Source: Flavisolibacter tropicus (GTDB lineage Bacteria; Bacteroidota; Bacteroidia; Chitinophagales; Chitinophagaceae). From it: a DNA stretch of 64,000 nucleotides. Made by a program: the position numbers and the translations under genes. The notes beneath the pieces were generated by a model that saw nothing but the letters and a program-made list of their open reading frames with translations, was not told the DNA's origin and did not search any database. Each line of letters begins with the position of its first letter. The stretch's first letter is position 1. Below, one piece after another: positions 25,389-35,035 of this stretch. The DNA lies in NCBI RefSeq assembly GCF_001644645.1, contig NZ_CP011390.1, forward strand, positions 4,915,501 through 4,979,500, read 5' to 3'.

Positions 25389-27182
25389 TTAAGCTTTTAC
25401 AGCGACCGCTACATTCTTACGTTCACCAATTTGCTGACGCCACATAGCATAGTATAAGCCTTTCTCTTCTAATAAGTTTTCATGCGTGCCTGTTTCTACT
25501 ACATTTCCCTTTTCTAAAACATAGATACGATCGGCATGCATAATGGTCGACAAGCGGTGCGCAATGAGAATGGTAATTTGCTCATTGGAAGAAGAAATCA
25601 TGCGGATGGTTTTACTGATCTCTTCTTCTGTTATAGAATCCAGTGCAGAGGTAGCTTCATCAAAAATGAGCAATTTGGGCTGGCGTAGCAATGCACGGGC
25701 AATGCTTAAACGTTGCTTCTCCCCACCTGATAGCTTCAATCCTCCTTCTCCAATAACAGTATCTAAGCCTTTCTCAGCACGAGCCAATAAGTTTTGACAT
25801 GCCGCTTTATTTAAGGCATCCAGCACTTCGTCTTCAGTAGCTTGTGGATTTACGAACAAGAGGTTTTCTTTGATCGTTCCAGAAAAGAGTTGCGTGTCTT
25901 GCGTTACAAAGCCAATTTGGTTACGCAGGTCGTTAAAGTCCATACTAGTTTCATCAATGCCATTGTATAAGATCTTTCCTTCCTGCGGACGATAAAGACC
26001 TACCAACAATTTCATCATAGTAGTTTTACCGGAGCCAGATGGACCTACAAACGCAATCGTCTCACCAGGAGAAACTTTAAAGCTGATACCATCTACAGCT
26101 TTATGTGATGCAGTCTGGTGCTTAAAGCTTACGTTGTCAAATTCCAATTTATGTATAGGGCCTAAATGAAGCGGATTGGTTGGCGTGAGTTCCGGGGTCT
26201 TCTTCATTAGGTTCTTGAAATTATTAAGAGATGCTTCTGCTTCGCGATAGCTTAAGATAATATTGCCAATCTCCTGTAAGGGGCCAAATATGAAGAAAGA
26301 GTAAATCTGCATTGTTACAAGCTGACCCGCATCCATGCTTTTATGAAAGATCAACCACATAAGCATAAACAAAATCACCTGGCGTAAGGTATTTACAAAC
26401 GTTCCTTGAATAAAACCAATACTACGTATACGTTTTACCTTGGTTAGTTCCAAGCCCAAGATCTTATAGGTGTTTTTATTCAAGCGGGCCACTTCCTGTC
26501 CTGTTAAGCCTAAACTTTTTACTAACTCAATATTGCGTAGCGATTCAGTGGTAGTACCAGCAAGTGCCGTTGTTTGTGATACAATGGTTTTCTGTATGCT
26601 CTTTACTTTTTTACTCAATAGGTTAGAGATAAACATCAAAATGCCAATGCCTCCAAAATAAACCAGTGGTAACAAGGGCGTAATGCGAAAAGAGAATACA
26701 GCTACAATGATAATACCTACCAATACAGTAAAGAGGATATTGACGAAGTTCTTAATAAAGCTTTCTGTATCTGTCCGTACTTTTTGCAGTGTACTTAAGG
26801 TTTCGCCGCTACGCTGATCTTCAAACTCCTGGTAGGGGAGTGTCATAGCATGCTGTAAACCATCGGTGAATACTTTGGCTCCGAATTTTTGTACAATAAC
26901 ACTTAAAAAGTAATCCTGAAAATTTTTGGCTATGCGGCTTACCATTGCTACCCCTATAGATGCTAGCAATAAGGCCAATACACCATAAGGCTTATCAAAA
27001 GAAAAGAAGAAGTTTTCAAACGCATATTTGCCGGCATTGTGCTCGTAGTCTGTTGCCAATCGTACCAGTGAACCAAAGATGATTGGGTCCATAAGGGAAA
27101 AGCCGATGTTGACAGCAGCTAAAAAAAGGACAAGAAAAACAAGGAGCTTATAAGGCTTTAAATAGTGTATTAGTATTTTCAT
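25389..27182 (-). CDS. ABC exporter, fused permease and ATPase
   Basis: A 597-residue half-transporter of the type that works as a homo- or heterodimer. An N-terminal six-helix domain (about 1-325) is followed by an ATPase domain (about 345-580) with Walker A GPSGSGKTT, Q-loop FVTQDTQLFSG, signature LSGGEKQRLSIARALL, Walker B LLIFDEATSALD and the switch His in LIAHRLS. The substrate is unknown; lipids, drugs and peptides are all possible. It ends a leftward run with a glycosyltransferase-like gene (17 bases upstream), comM, dprA and an OmpA gene, which might form one long transcript. Confidence 0.93.
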   Translation of the reverse strand: MKILIHYLKPYKLLVFLVLFLAAVNIGFSLMDPIIFGSLVRLATDYEHNAGKYAFENFFFSFDKPYGVLALLLASIGVAMVSRIAKNFQDYFLSVIVQKFGAKVFTDGLQHAMTLPYQEFEDQRSGETLSTLQKVRTDTESFIKNFVNILFTVLVGIIIVAVFSFRITPLLPLVYFGGIGILMFISNLLSKKVKSIQKTIVSQTTALAGTTTESLRNIELVKSLGLTGQEVARLNKNTYKILGLELTKVKRIRSIGFIQGTFVNTLRQVILFMLMWLIFHKSMDAGQLVTMQIYSFFIFGPLQEIGNIILSYREAEASLNNFKNLMKKTPELTPTNPLHLGPIHKLEFDNVSFKHQTASHKAVDGISFKVSPGETIAFVGPSGSGKTTMMKLLVGLYRPQEGKILYNGIDETSMDFNDLRNQIGFVTQDTQLFSGTIKENLLFVNPQATEDEVLDALNKAACQNLLARAEKGLDTVIGEGGLKLSGGEKQRLSIARALLRQPKLLIFDEATSALDSITEEEISKTIRMISSSNEQITILIAHRLSTIMHADRIYVLEKGNVVETGTHENLLEEKGLYYAMWRQQIGERKNVAVAVKA

Positions 27183-27199
27183 AATGGCATGAGCTTACG

Positions 27200-28027
27200 C
27201 TAAAAACGCTTTTTGTATCGTTCTATCGACCATCCTTTGCCCGTAAACTTATCCATCCATTTTTTATAAAATGCTTGTTGATGATACCTTTCTTCTTCTT
27301 CTTGGATCTGCTGGGCGTCCAGATGATGAACCAATTTAACTAAGTTAGGTATACTTTCTTCAGCATTACGTTGAAAAAACACAGGGAGTAGTTCTTTGAA
27401 TGCGGTAGAGGTCTGATAGGTTGCAAAACTACTCCAGGAAGTGTTACCTTTTTCAAATGCTTCTTGAAAAGCCCAGCTTTCTACCTGTTCAAAAGAAGTG
27501 TCGGTAACAGGTGTATGGATTAGGGATGCTGCTTTTTCCAATAAAGGTTTATGTCCAAGGTTTACGCCCACTACCGCCAGTTGAAAGAGTGTTTCTTTTT
27601 CCGCCAGGGTCTTGCGGCCACGTATTTTTTTCTCGTACTCATCCAGCAATGTTTTTACAAGGGAAGGTTCTTTTTGCCATTGTTTTAATAGCAAAAAGGG
27701 TTTGCCTTTTTCAATAGTGTGAAAAAGGGATGTCAACGATTTTATAGGGTAGACATCGGTATCGCAATACAAGATATTACCCGGGTGTTCCTGCAAGGCT
27801 TGTTGTAGTATAGTAGCCCTTGGGGTAATAGGCGTTTGATGCATTAAGAATGCAGGGAAAAAAGAAGTGTAAGCCTCAAACTCAGACGGGCTTTCTGTAT
27901 ACAGTAGGATGCCTATATCTGAAGGTGGCTTCAGATTGTAAATAGCCAAGTACTGTAAGAGAGCATACTGGCATTGGTAAATCCGTTGCCGGCTGTTCCC
28001 TACCTGGAACAAAAGATAATGCTGCAT
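27200..28027 (-). CDS. Putative glycosyltransferase with DxD motif
   Basis: A 275-residue soluble protein. NILYCDTDVYPIKSL has an Asp-Thr-Asp at 89-91, the metal-and-nucleotide-sugar motif of GT-A fold glycosyltransferases, placed after the predicted Rossmann-like core (IGILLYTES). The C-terminus is basic (KKWMDKFTGKGWSIERYKKRF) and could bind a membrane surface. Donor and acceptor are unknown. It lies between comM and an ABC exporter gene, 17 bases from the latter, so a joint role in exporting or modifying an envelope glycan is possible but not shown. Confidence 0.6.
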   Translation of the reverse strand: MQHYLLFQVGNSRQRIYQCQYALLQYLAIYNLKPPSDIGILLYTESPSEFEAYTSFFPAFLMHQTPITPRATILQQALQEHPGNILYCDTDVYPIKSLTSLFHTIEKGKPFLLLKQWQKEPSLVKTLLDEYEKKIRGRKTLAEKETLFQLAVVGVNLGHKPLLEKAASLIHTPVTDTSFEQVESWAFQEAFEKGNTSWSSFATYQTSTAFKELLPVFFQRNAEESIPNLVKLVHHLDAQQIQEEEERYHQQAFYKKWMDKFTGKGWSIERYKKRF

Positions 28028-28063
28028 GTAGAAAGGTCTCTTGCAGTAAACGTGCCAGCGTAC

Positions 28064-29611
28064 CTAACCAGCCCAACCCTCGCGGTCCAAACTGCGATAC
28101 TGAATGGCTTCAGCTAAGTGCTCTGGCTTTATGTCTTCACTAGCATCCAAATCAGCAATGGTGCGGGCTACTTTTAATATCCGGTCATAGGCACGAGCCG
28201 AAAGATTAAGTCGCTCCATAGCTAGTTTCAGCAAGTTTTGGCCAATGGGACTAATGACGCAGATTTCCTTCAGCATTTTGCTGCTCATTTGCGCATTGGC
28301 ATAAATACCATTGTGTTCTTTATAACGTTCGGCCTGAATCTCCCGGGCTTTCATAACTCGATCCCTGATGCTGGCCGATGTTTGTTGTGGTTTAGTTGTA
28401 GACAATTCTCCAAATGCAACGGGCGTAACTTCCACATGTAGATCAATACGATCTAATAATGGACCGGATATCTTATTCAGGTATTTCTGTACGGTTCCTG
28501 GCGCACAAGTACACTGGCGTTCAGGGTGGTTATAATATCCACAGGGACAGGGGTTCATAGAGGCCAGTAACATAAAGCTGGCAGGAAAATCTACGGCCAC
28601 TTTAGCACGGGATATCGTTACACGCCGCTCCTCCATGGGTTGGCGCATCACTTCTAACACCGTGCGTTTAAACTCCGGTAATTCATCTAAGAACAACACT
28701 CCATTATGGGCCAGGGATATTTCACCCGGTTGTGGCGTGCCGCCGCCACCTACTAAAGCCACATCAGATATGGTGTGGTGGGGGCTGCGGAAGGGACGTC
28801 GGGATACCAAGGTTGAATTCTCCGGGAGCTTACCAGCTACAGAATGGATCTTAGTGGTTTCCAAGGCTTCATGCAAGGTCAGGGGCGGTAGGATAGTGGG
28901 TAAACGCTTGGCAAGCATGGTTTTACCTGCCCCGGGAGGGCCAATAAGTATAGCATTATGCCCACCAGCGGCAGCTATTTCCAGTGCCCGCTTAATGTTT
29001 TCCTGTCCCTTTACATCGGCAAAGTCTATTTCAAAATCGTATTGCGAATGGAAGAATTCCTCGCGGGTGTCAATCTTTATGGGATATAAGCCTTGCTCTC
29101 CGTTTTCAAAAAAGGAAATAATGTCTTTAATATGGTTAACGCCATACACATCCAGGTTGTTGACCATGCCAGCTTCCCGGGCATTGACTTCTGGTACAAA
29201 GAGTCCTTTAAATCCTTCTTTTCGGGCCTGTATGGCTATGGGTAGCGCACCTTTGATGGGACGTACAGAGCCATCCAAACTTAATTCGCCCATGATCACA
29301 TACTTATCCAGCGCTTCTATGTTTCGTATCTGTTCAGACGCTGCCAGTACGCCAATGGCAATGGGCAGGTCAAAGGCGGTTCCGCTTTTTTTGATATCAG
29401 CTGGTGCCATGTTTATCACTATGCGGGTGCGGGGCATGGTATAGCCATTGGTTTTGAAGGTGCTTTCTACCCGCTGCATACTTTCTTTTACAGCATTGTC
29501 CGGCAAGCCTACGATCATATATTCTGTGCCGGTGGCCATCCAATTTACTTCAATGGTTATAGAAATAGCTTCTACTCCATAGACCGCACTACCATAGGTT
29601 TTTACCAGCAT
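28064..29611 (-). CDS. comM: ComM/YifB family Mg-chelatase-like AAA+ ATPase
   Basis: A 515-residue AAA+ protein. In transforming bacteria, ComM is a hexameric helicase that promotes branch migration during integration of incoming DNA. It has an N-terminal Lon-like domain (about 1-170), then the ATPase core with Walker A GPPGAGKT at 224-231, Walker B VLFLDELPEF, and MNPCPCGYYNHPERQC with its Cys cluster, typical of the family. The C-terminal Mg-chelatase domain contains RAYDRILKVARTIADL. It sits directly downstream of dprA, the usual partner in transformation. Confidence 0.93.
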   Translation of the reverse strand: MLVKTYGSAVYGVEAISITIEVNWMATGTEYMIVGLPDNAVKESMQRVESTFKTNGYTMPRTRIVINMAPADIKKSGTAFDLPIAIGVLAASEQIRNIEALDKYVIMGELSLDGSVRPIKGALPIAIQARKEGFKGLFVPEVNAREAGMVNNLDVYGVNHIKDIISFFENGEQGLYPIKIDTREEFFHSQYDFEIDFADVKGQENIKRALEIAAAGGHNAILIGPPGAGKTMLAKRLPTILPPLTLHEALETTKIHSVAGKLPENSTLVSRRPFRSPHHTISDVALVGGGGTPQPGEISLAHNGVLFLDELPEFKRTVLEVMRQPMEERRVTISRAKVAVDFPASFMLLASMNPCPCGYYNHPERQCTCAPGTVQKYLNKISGPLLDRIDLHVEVTPVAFGELSTTKPQQTSASIRDRVMKAREIQAERYKEHNGIYANAQMSSKMLKEICVISPIGQNLLKLAMERLNLSARAYDRILKVARTIADLDASEDIKPEHLAEAIQYRSLDREGWAG

Positions 29612-29702
29612 AAATAGGGTACTTTAAAATGGTGAAGATAAGTGAAGAGTGATGTTTAGTGAACTAATTACAATTAGTCATAATAAGTTGTTTTAGAATA
29701 AC

Positions 29703-30809
29703 TTATTGCAGTTTATACAGCTTGCCGGGAAGTGAAGCTACCACATGCTTTAATTCCAGGTTAAGTATAGTGGCTGCAGTAATGCTACTACTAAAGTCAC
29801 TTCTCAAATTGATCTCATCAATATGAACCGTTTCTTTCTCCTGTAGTAGTTGCACAATACTTTTTTCCTCTGGTGTTAACTCAATAAACAATTCACGTTG
29901 AGGAGATGGCTTACTTGTTGAAGCCTTCTTCCAACCCATAACTTCCAATAGGTCGTCCGGCTCAGTTAATAGCATGGCTTTATTATGCTTGACCAAATAG
30001 TTACAGCCACTGCTTTTTTTATCTGTAGTTCTTCCCGGTAGGGCAAACACATCGCGGTTATAGCCATCGGCAAGCTTAGCTGTGATCATACTGCCGCCGT
30101 TGATCTCGCTTTCAATCACTATTGTAGCATCGCACATACCGGCTACTATGCGGTTGCGCAAGGGAAAATGATGAACGTCTGCTATGGTATGGCTAAAAAA
30201 TTCGGTGAGAATACCACCACCTTGCTTCAGCATATCCTTGGCCAATTCAGCGTGGGCGGCTGGATACATTTTATTTAGCCCGTGGGCCACGGTACCTACA
30301 GTAGGTAGTTTGTATTTTAATGCCGCTTTATGTGCTGCGGCATCAATGCCATAAGCCAGTCCACTCACAATTACCACGTTTTCCTGCTCCAGTGCATTTA
30401 CTAGTTTATCCGTAAAATCCTTTCCATAATCTGTGCATTTGCGGGTGCCTACAATTGCCACCATTTTCGATGCATTCAGATCCGCCGTGCCTTTATAGAA
30501 GAGCATGGCGGGGGAATCATAACATTGTAACAACCGTTGCGGATATTTGGGGTCAGTTAAAAAGAGCGTTTGGATCTTATACTTTTCAATGAAAGCCATC
30601 TCTTGTTCTACCAGTGAAAAATCGTTGAAAGCTTTAATAGACGAAGCGCTTAATGGCCCCGTTCCTTCTACGCGCTCCAGGTCTTGCAATTTTGCTTTGA
30701 AAATAGCTTTCGCCGAACCAAAATGGTTGACCAGTGCCTTGGCTCTTGCATCGCCAACATTGGGCACAAGGGTTAATGCCAGCTGGTAGAACAGTTCATT
30801 GTTCTTCAT
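29703..30809 (-). CDS. dprA: DNA-processing protein DprA
   Basis: A 368-residue protein that loads RecA on incoming single-stranded DNA during natural transformation. It has an N-terminal helix-hairpin-helix-like region (ALTLVPNVGDARAKALVNHFG), the Rossmann-like DprA core with VAIVGTRKCTDYG, VSGLAYGIDAAAHKAAL, FSHTIADVHHFPLRNRIVAGM and GYNRDVFALPG, and a C-terminal winged-helix domain (about 305-368). The length is typical of the Bacteroidetes form. It lies 45 bases downstream of the OmpA gene and 91 upstream of comM, consistent with a shared leftward transcript. Confidence 0.95.
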   Translation of the reverse strand: MKNNELFYQLALTLVPNVGDARAKALVNHFGSAKAIFKAKLQDLERVEGTGPLSASSIKAFNDFSLVEQEMAFIEKYKIQTLFLTDPKYPQRLLQCYDSPAMLFYKGTADLNASKMVAIVGTRKCTDYGKDFTDKLVNALEQENVVIVSGLAYGIDAAAHKAALKYKLPTVGTVAHGLNKMYPAAHAELAKDMLKQGGGILTEFFSHTIADVHHFPLRNRIVAGMCDATIVIESEINGGSMITAKLADGYNRDVFALPGRTTDKKSSGCNYLVKHNKAMLLTEPDDLLEVMGWKKASTSKPSPQRELFIELTPEEKSIVQLLQEKETVHIDEINLRSDFSSSITAATILNLELKHVVASLPGKLYKLQ

Positions 30810-30854
30810 GCAGGGTACAGTTAGTTTCTACAAAGTAAAGCGTTTCGCAGCCAA

Positions 30855-32771
30855 CTACCGACTAACAACTTTCAGCTCCGTACGGCGGTTTTGTGCACGG
30901 CCTTCTTCTATTTTATTATCGGCAATAGGTTTGGTAGCTCCAAAGCCCTTTGATGCTAAGCGTTTAGGGTCAATGCCCTTACTGCTGATGTAGGCAATGG
31001 CTGCTTTAGCTCTGTTCTCCGAAAGCTTTAAATTATCAGCCGCATTTCCAATATTATCGGTATGGCCTTCTATCTGGATCTTAACGGTTGGATTATCCTG
31101 TAGCAATTGTACTACCTTATCCAGCTCAATTTGCGACTCAGGCTTCAATTCATATTTATTGAAATCAAAGAAGATGTTGCGCAATACCACGCTTGCATTT
31201 GCCTCTATGGGTTGAAGCGGAATGTTCTTTTCGTAAGTAGAATCGGCTGTTTTATTTTTTAAGGAGTAGTTATCAGAGTAAAACAAATAACCCCTGCGGT
31301 TTACGTTAAACGCATAGTCTTTACCGGTAGGTAAGGTGATCAGGTAATTACCGGTTTCATCAGTTTGTACCTTGGAAAGCGTTTGCTTGGTTTCCAGGTC
31401 TATTAGCTCTACAGCAGAAGGTAGGCCGGCATTGGTGTTTTTGTCAAATACCTTTCCTTTTATCCACAGCGTTTTAAACGGACGTATATCGTCACGCAGC
31501 TCAAAACTGTAAATATCCAGCCCACCGCGACTATCACTTCTGTCGCTGGAGTAATAAGCTGTTTTGCTATCAGCGGCTACGAATATGGTTCCTTCCTCAT
31601 TGATGGTGTTAATGGGGTAACCAAGGTTTTGAGGAGTGCCCCATTTGCCATCAGCACCTCTACGCGTTACAAAAAGGTCCTCATCCCCATAGCCAGGCAA
31701 GCCATTGGAAGTAAAATACAAGGTTTGATTATCAGCATGTATAAACGGACTGAATTCATCACCACTGGTATTAATACCGGGTCCCATATTTTCAGGCTCA
31801 CTCCAGCGGCCATTGGACTGCAAATGCGTTACATAAATATCGCTTCCTCCCAAGCCACCGGGGCGTTTGCTGGCAAAATATAAATCTCGCTTGTCTGGCG
31901 ATAGGGAAGGTTGGGAATCCCAGCCTTCTGAGTTCACTTTATTGCCTAGGTTAATGGCTTCGCTCCAGCCATTGCGGGTTAAGTAGGAAATATAAATATC
32001 GCAGCCACCTACACCACCTTCCCGGTTACAGCCGGTAAAGATCAGCATGGTGCCGTCTTGAGAAATATTTTGGGCGCCCTCATTCATCGGCGTATTGATA
32101 TTGCCGGGTAAAGGCTGCGCTGTTATCCATTTGCCGTTTTGGCGCATGCTGCCAAAGAAGTCTTCATTCATGCCTCTCAGACGACGTGTAAAAACCAGTT
32201 TATCGCTTTCAATAGGTATGCTGGGGAAATATTCTGATTCCTTGGTATTGATCTCATCACCTAGGTTTTGGGGCGCAAATACATAGTTGCCCGCCGGGTG
32301 TTGTTTGGCATAGTCTAAAGCAAACTGGTAAGTTTTACGTCTGTATTCTGCCGCTTTACGCGTATTGGGGTTCAGGTTAGACTTGGCCAATAAAGCATCA
32401 ATGGTCTGCAGGGCCTTGTCAAACTGCCCCATGCCGGCCAGGTTGATAGAGTAGGGCAGGCGAAAGTCGGATGTATAATTAGAATCTATGGTAAAGGCCT
32501 TTTCGTACGTGGCTACACTTTGCTCGCGGTTTTTCATTTGGCCATAAACACCTGCCAGCGATAAATAAGCCTCTACGTATTTAGGATCGCGCTGAATAGC
32601 CTCCTGCAGGTCTTGTATCGCTTCATTATACCGATCCTCCTGCGCATTCTCCAAACCCCTGGTATAGGCCTCTATGGCCTTCTTATTCACCTTAGAAGCA
32701 TCGTATTGCGCTACAGACATTAAGGAGCTGGATACCAGGCAAAAACTGATTATGGCTTTCAGGTGATTCAT
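30855..32771 (-). CDS. OmpA-family lipoprotein-like envelope protein with TPR and PD40 repeats
   Basis: A 638-residue exported protein with a signal peptide ending near SVAQ. Order of domains: TPR-type helical repeats (about 25-150), WD40-like PD40 beta-propeller repeats (about 190-420), a CarboxypepD-regulatory-like domain (about 435-510), and a C-terminal OmpA domain (about 535-638) with IFFDFNKYELKPES and the peptidoglycan-binding segment LSENRAKAAIAYISSKGI. Proteins of this build tether the outer membrane to peptidoglycan and occur next to type IX secretion or gliding genes (PorE-like). Such a role is plausible but cannot be fixed here. No clear -7 box was found in front. Confidence 0.9.
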   Translation of the reverse strand: MNHLKAIISFCLVSSSLMSVAQYDASKVNKKAIEAYTRGLENAQEDRYNEAIQDLQEAIQRDPKYVEAYLSLAGVYGQMKNREQSVATYEKAFTIDSNYTSDFRLPYSINLAGMGQFDKALQTIDALLAKSNLNPNTRKAAEYRRKTYQFALDYAKQHPAGNYVFAPQNLGDEINTKESEYFPSIPIESDKLVFTRRLRGMNEDFFGSMRQNGKWITAQPLPGNINTPMNEGAQNISQDGTMLIFTGCNREGGVGGCDIYISYLTRNGWSEAINLGNKVNSEGWDSQPSLSPDKRDLYFASKRPGGLGGSDIYVTHLQSNGRWSEPENMGPGINTSGDEFSPFIHADNQTLYFTSNGLPGYGDEDLFVTRRGADGKWGTPQNLGYPINTINEEGTIFVAADSKTAYYSSDRSDSRGGLDIYSFELRDDIRPFKTLWIKGKVFDKNTNAGLPSAVELIDLETKQTLSKVQTDETGNYLITLPTGKDYAFNVNRRGYLFYSDNYSLKNKTADSTYEKNIPLQPIEANASVVLRNIFFDFNKYELKPESQIELDKVVQLLQDNPTVKIQIEGHTDNIGNAADNLKLSENRAKAAIAYISSKGIDPKRLASKGFGATKPIADNKIEEGRAQNRRTELKVVSR

Positions 32772-32930
32772 AGGGTGAATTTACAGGAAATGAATGTCAT
32801 GAATTTTGAATATGGAGAGAATTAACGTTTATCCCTTATAGAAGGGAGGTAAAAGAAAATCGTTGTGTCAGATGTGAAAAAGGAATCATTCCTGGCCGGT
32901 TTCCACATAAACCGACCGATTCTGCACCGT

Positions 32931-33051
32931 ATTTCCTTCGATCCTATCTATCGAACGAATATCGAAGCAATATCGAAGAAGAATCGAAGGAAGATCGAAC
33001 AAAACCCGATAAGGATCAAGCTAGATATGGCTATAATTTTTAATAAGTAGC
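32931..33051 (+). repeat. TCGAAG dispersed repeat, copy 2
   Basis: ATCGAAG words around 32960-32990 run into ATCGAACAAAACCCGA (32994-33009) and end in TTTTAATAAGTAGC. This matches the inverted copy at 10446-10590 over most of its length with scattered changes. It lies between folD and the OmpA gene. Confidence 0.75.
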
Positions 33052-33087
33052 AATTAGTGCCTTACAAAGGGATAGCCCTTAAAACAG

Positions 33088-33114
33088 AAAAGCACTCCAG
33101 AATGGAGTGCTTTT
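33088..33114 (-). terminator. AAAAGCACTCC-stem terminator downstream of folD
   Basis: AAAAGCACTCC / GGAGTGCTTTT with a five-base loop, symmetric and possibly bidirectional. The same stem recurs at 56093-56120 and 62910-62938. It lies 140 bases past the folD stop. Confidence 0.75.
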
Positions 33115-33179
33115 ACATGTATATTCTTTCTTTAATAATCAATAATTAATCATTAATAATTTTTGATTATTGAGCGTTG

Positions 33180-33235
33180 GGCATTGAACATTTCCTCATT
33201 CATCATTCCTTGTTCCTTGTTGGTTATTCCCCTAG
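33180..33235. repeat. TTCCTTGTTCCTTGTT word repeat after folD
   Basis: TTCATCATTCC followed by TTGTTCCTTGTT at 33199-33222, preceded by GCATTGAACATTTCC. The same words occur at 60566-60598 and inverted at 63248-63278. Confidence 0.6.
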
Positions 33236-33253
33236 CTTCTGCCACGCTGCCCC

Positions 33254-34135
33254 TTACCCTTCCTGCTTCATCGTGCAGGCCTTGAAGGTATTTTTCAATA
33301 AGGCCGCAATGGTCATAGGGCCCACACCACCAGGCACGGGGGTAATGTAGGAACATTTGGGAGCTACGGCTTCAAAGTCTACATCGCCTTTCAGTTTAAA
33401 GCCCGATTTTTTGGTGGCATCTTCTACACGGGTAATACCTACGTCAATGATGATGGCGCCATCTTTTACCATATCTGCTTTTACAAACTCTGGACGGCCC
33501 AGGGCAGCAATAATGATATCGCCAGTGCGACAGATCTCTGCCAGGTTCTTTGTGTGTGAGTGACAAACCGTAACGGTACAGTTGCCGGGATTGCCAGGAT
33601 TGCTCAATAAAATGCTGATAGGGCGGCCAACGATATGGCTGCGGCCAATAACTACGGCATGCTTACCCTTTGTATCTATTTTATAATGTTCTAATAAAAG
33701 CAAAATGCCATAAGGAGTGGCAGGAATGAACGTGGGCTGACCTAATACCATTTTACCCACTGTAGCAGGGTGAAAGCCATCCACATCTTTAGATGGATCT
33801 ATGGTATTGATTACTTCTTCTGCTGATATATGGTCGGGGAGTGGTAATTGTACTAAAATACCATCTACTTCAATATCTGTATTTAGTTCACGAATCTTAT
33901 CCAGAAGCTGGCGTGCTGGTACAGTATCTTCAAAACGGATAAGTGTAGAACGGAAACCTACTTCTTCGCAGGCTTTTACTTTAGCGGCCACATAGGTTTC
34001 GCTGGCGCCGTTGTTACCCACCAGTATGGCTACCAGGTGTGGGACAGCATTGCCATGTGTAGCCAATTGTGCTACTTCAATCTTTAATTCGTCTTTGATT
34101 GCTTGAGAAGCTTCTTTTCCGTTCAATAATTGCAT
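33254..34135 (-). CDS. folD: Bifunctional methylenetetrahydrofolate dehydrogenase/cyclohydrolase
   Basis: A 293-residue enzyme that interconverts 5,10-methylene-, methenyl- and 10-formyl-tetrahydrofolate for one-carbon metabolism. The catalytic segment [14 protein letters not shown] carries the Tyr and Lys; [10 protein letters not shown] and [18 protein letters not shown] follow, and the NAD(P) fold has [16 protein letters not shown] and GGVGPMTIA. The length is normal. A -7 box at 34140-34147 ends four bases before the ATG, so the message may be leaderless. It is divergent from the next gene at 34223, and word repeats follow its stop codon. Confidence 0.97.
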   Translation of the reverse strand: MQLLNGKEASQAIKDELKIEVAQLATHGNAVPHLVAILVGNNGASETYVAAKVKACEEVGFRSTLIRFEDTVPARQLLDKIRELNTDIEVDGILVQLPLPDHISAEEVINTIDPSKDVDGFHPATVGKMVLGQPTFIPATPYGILLLLEHYKIDTKGKHAVVIGRSHIVGRPISILLSNPGNPGNCTVTVCHSHTKNLAEICRTGDIIIAALGRPEFVKADMVKDGAIIIDVGITRVEDATKKSGFKLKGDVDFEAVAPKCSYITPVPGGVGPMTIAALLKNTFKACTMKQEG

Positions 34136-34139
34136 GGTG

Positions 34140-34147
34140 CAAAGGTA
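34140..34147 (-). promoter_or_regulatory. -7 promoter box of folD, adjoining the start codon
   Basis: Minus strand TACCTTTG, an exact match ending four bases before the ATG. It implies a leaderless or nearly leaderless transcript. Confidence 0.55.
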
Positions 34148-34222
34148 ATAGACAAGCGTTTAGTCTTTGTATTTTGATGAATCCTTCTTTCCATTTACCT
34201 TAGAAAGCAAACTAACTGCCTT

Positions 34223-35035
34223 ATGAAGGCCATTACATTCTGCCTGTTGCTGCAGCTATGTATGCTATTTGCTATAGGTCAGGCCACTCGTTACCCACTG
34301 AATGCCATTCAGTCAACAACCTATTCACAGCATCATACCTCGGCTTTTACTTTTACGGCCAACCAGGCCGCACTGGTATCTTCTTCAACGTTTATGGCTG
34401 GTATATTTAGTGAACGCCGGTTTATACTACAGGAGTTGTCTTTCTACCAGGTAGCGGCCGCACTGCCTACTCGGAGTGGCAATTTTGGATTAACCGGAAC
34501 CTACTTTGGGAATACCGCTAATACAGAAACGGAAATAGGATTAGCCTACGGCAGAAAGTTAAGTGACAAACTAGCTATTGGGGGGCAATTCAATTATTAT
34601 TCGCAACGTATTCCTCAATATTATTCTTCTGGTGCTATTAGTGTTGAAGCAGGTTTATTATTAAAAATCAATGAACAAGTAAAGGCAGGCTTTCATGTCT
34701 ACAATCCCAATGGAAGTAAGTTGGCCAAGACAGAGGAAAAATTACCTGCCATGTATACAGTAGGTTTTGGCTATGAACCTTCCAACCGTTTTATGCTGAG
34801 TGGAGAGGTGTTGAAAATAGAGGACGAGAAAGTAAACTTTACGGCATTAGCGCGCTATCAGTTTGACAAACGCTTATATGCGAGGGTTGGGATTAACACA
34901 GCGCATGCTGTTTACAGTATGGCTGGTGGTGTTCAGTTGTCAACCCTTTCAGTAGAAGTGATGACGGCTGTGCATCCGCAACTAGGGATAACACCTGGCT
35001 TGCAGCTTCTTTTCCATAAAAAAGAAAAGGAATGA
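34223..35035 (+). CDS. Putative outer-membrane beta-barrel protein
   Basis: A 270-residue exported protein with a signal peptide ending near AIGQA (about residue 19). Alternating hydrophobic strands (FILQELSFYQVAAALP, GNFGLTGTYFGN, TEIGLAYGRKLS, AIGGQFNYYSQRI) suggest a small outer-membrane barrel like the PorP/PorQ/PorV or OmpW types. The last codons overlap the next gene (ATGA at 35032-35035), so the two are translationally coupled and probably act together. No named family is certain. It starts 87 bases from divergent folD. Confidence 0.75.
   Translation: MKAITFCLLLQLCMLFAIGQATRYPLNAIQSTTYSQHHTSAFTFTANQAALVSSSTFMAGIFSERRFILQELSFYQVAAALPTRSGNFGLTGTYFGNTANTETEIGLAYGRKLSDKLAIGGQFNYYSQRIPQYYSSGAISVEAGLLLKINEQVKAGFHVYNPNGSKLAKTEEKLPAMYTVGFGYEPSNRFMLSGEVLKIEDEKVNFTALARYQFDKRLYARVGINTAHAVYSMAGGVQLSTLSVEVMTAVHPQLGITPGLQLLFHKKEKE

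Noticed and set aside
28635..29444. Long open frame opposite comM
   Set aside because: Antisense to the conserved AAA+ core of ComM; no motif or start context.
33153..33356. Open frame overlapping the folD 3' end
   Set aside because: It runs through a word repeat and out of frame through folD; no protein-like features.
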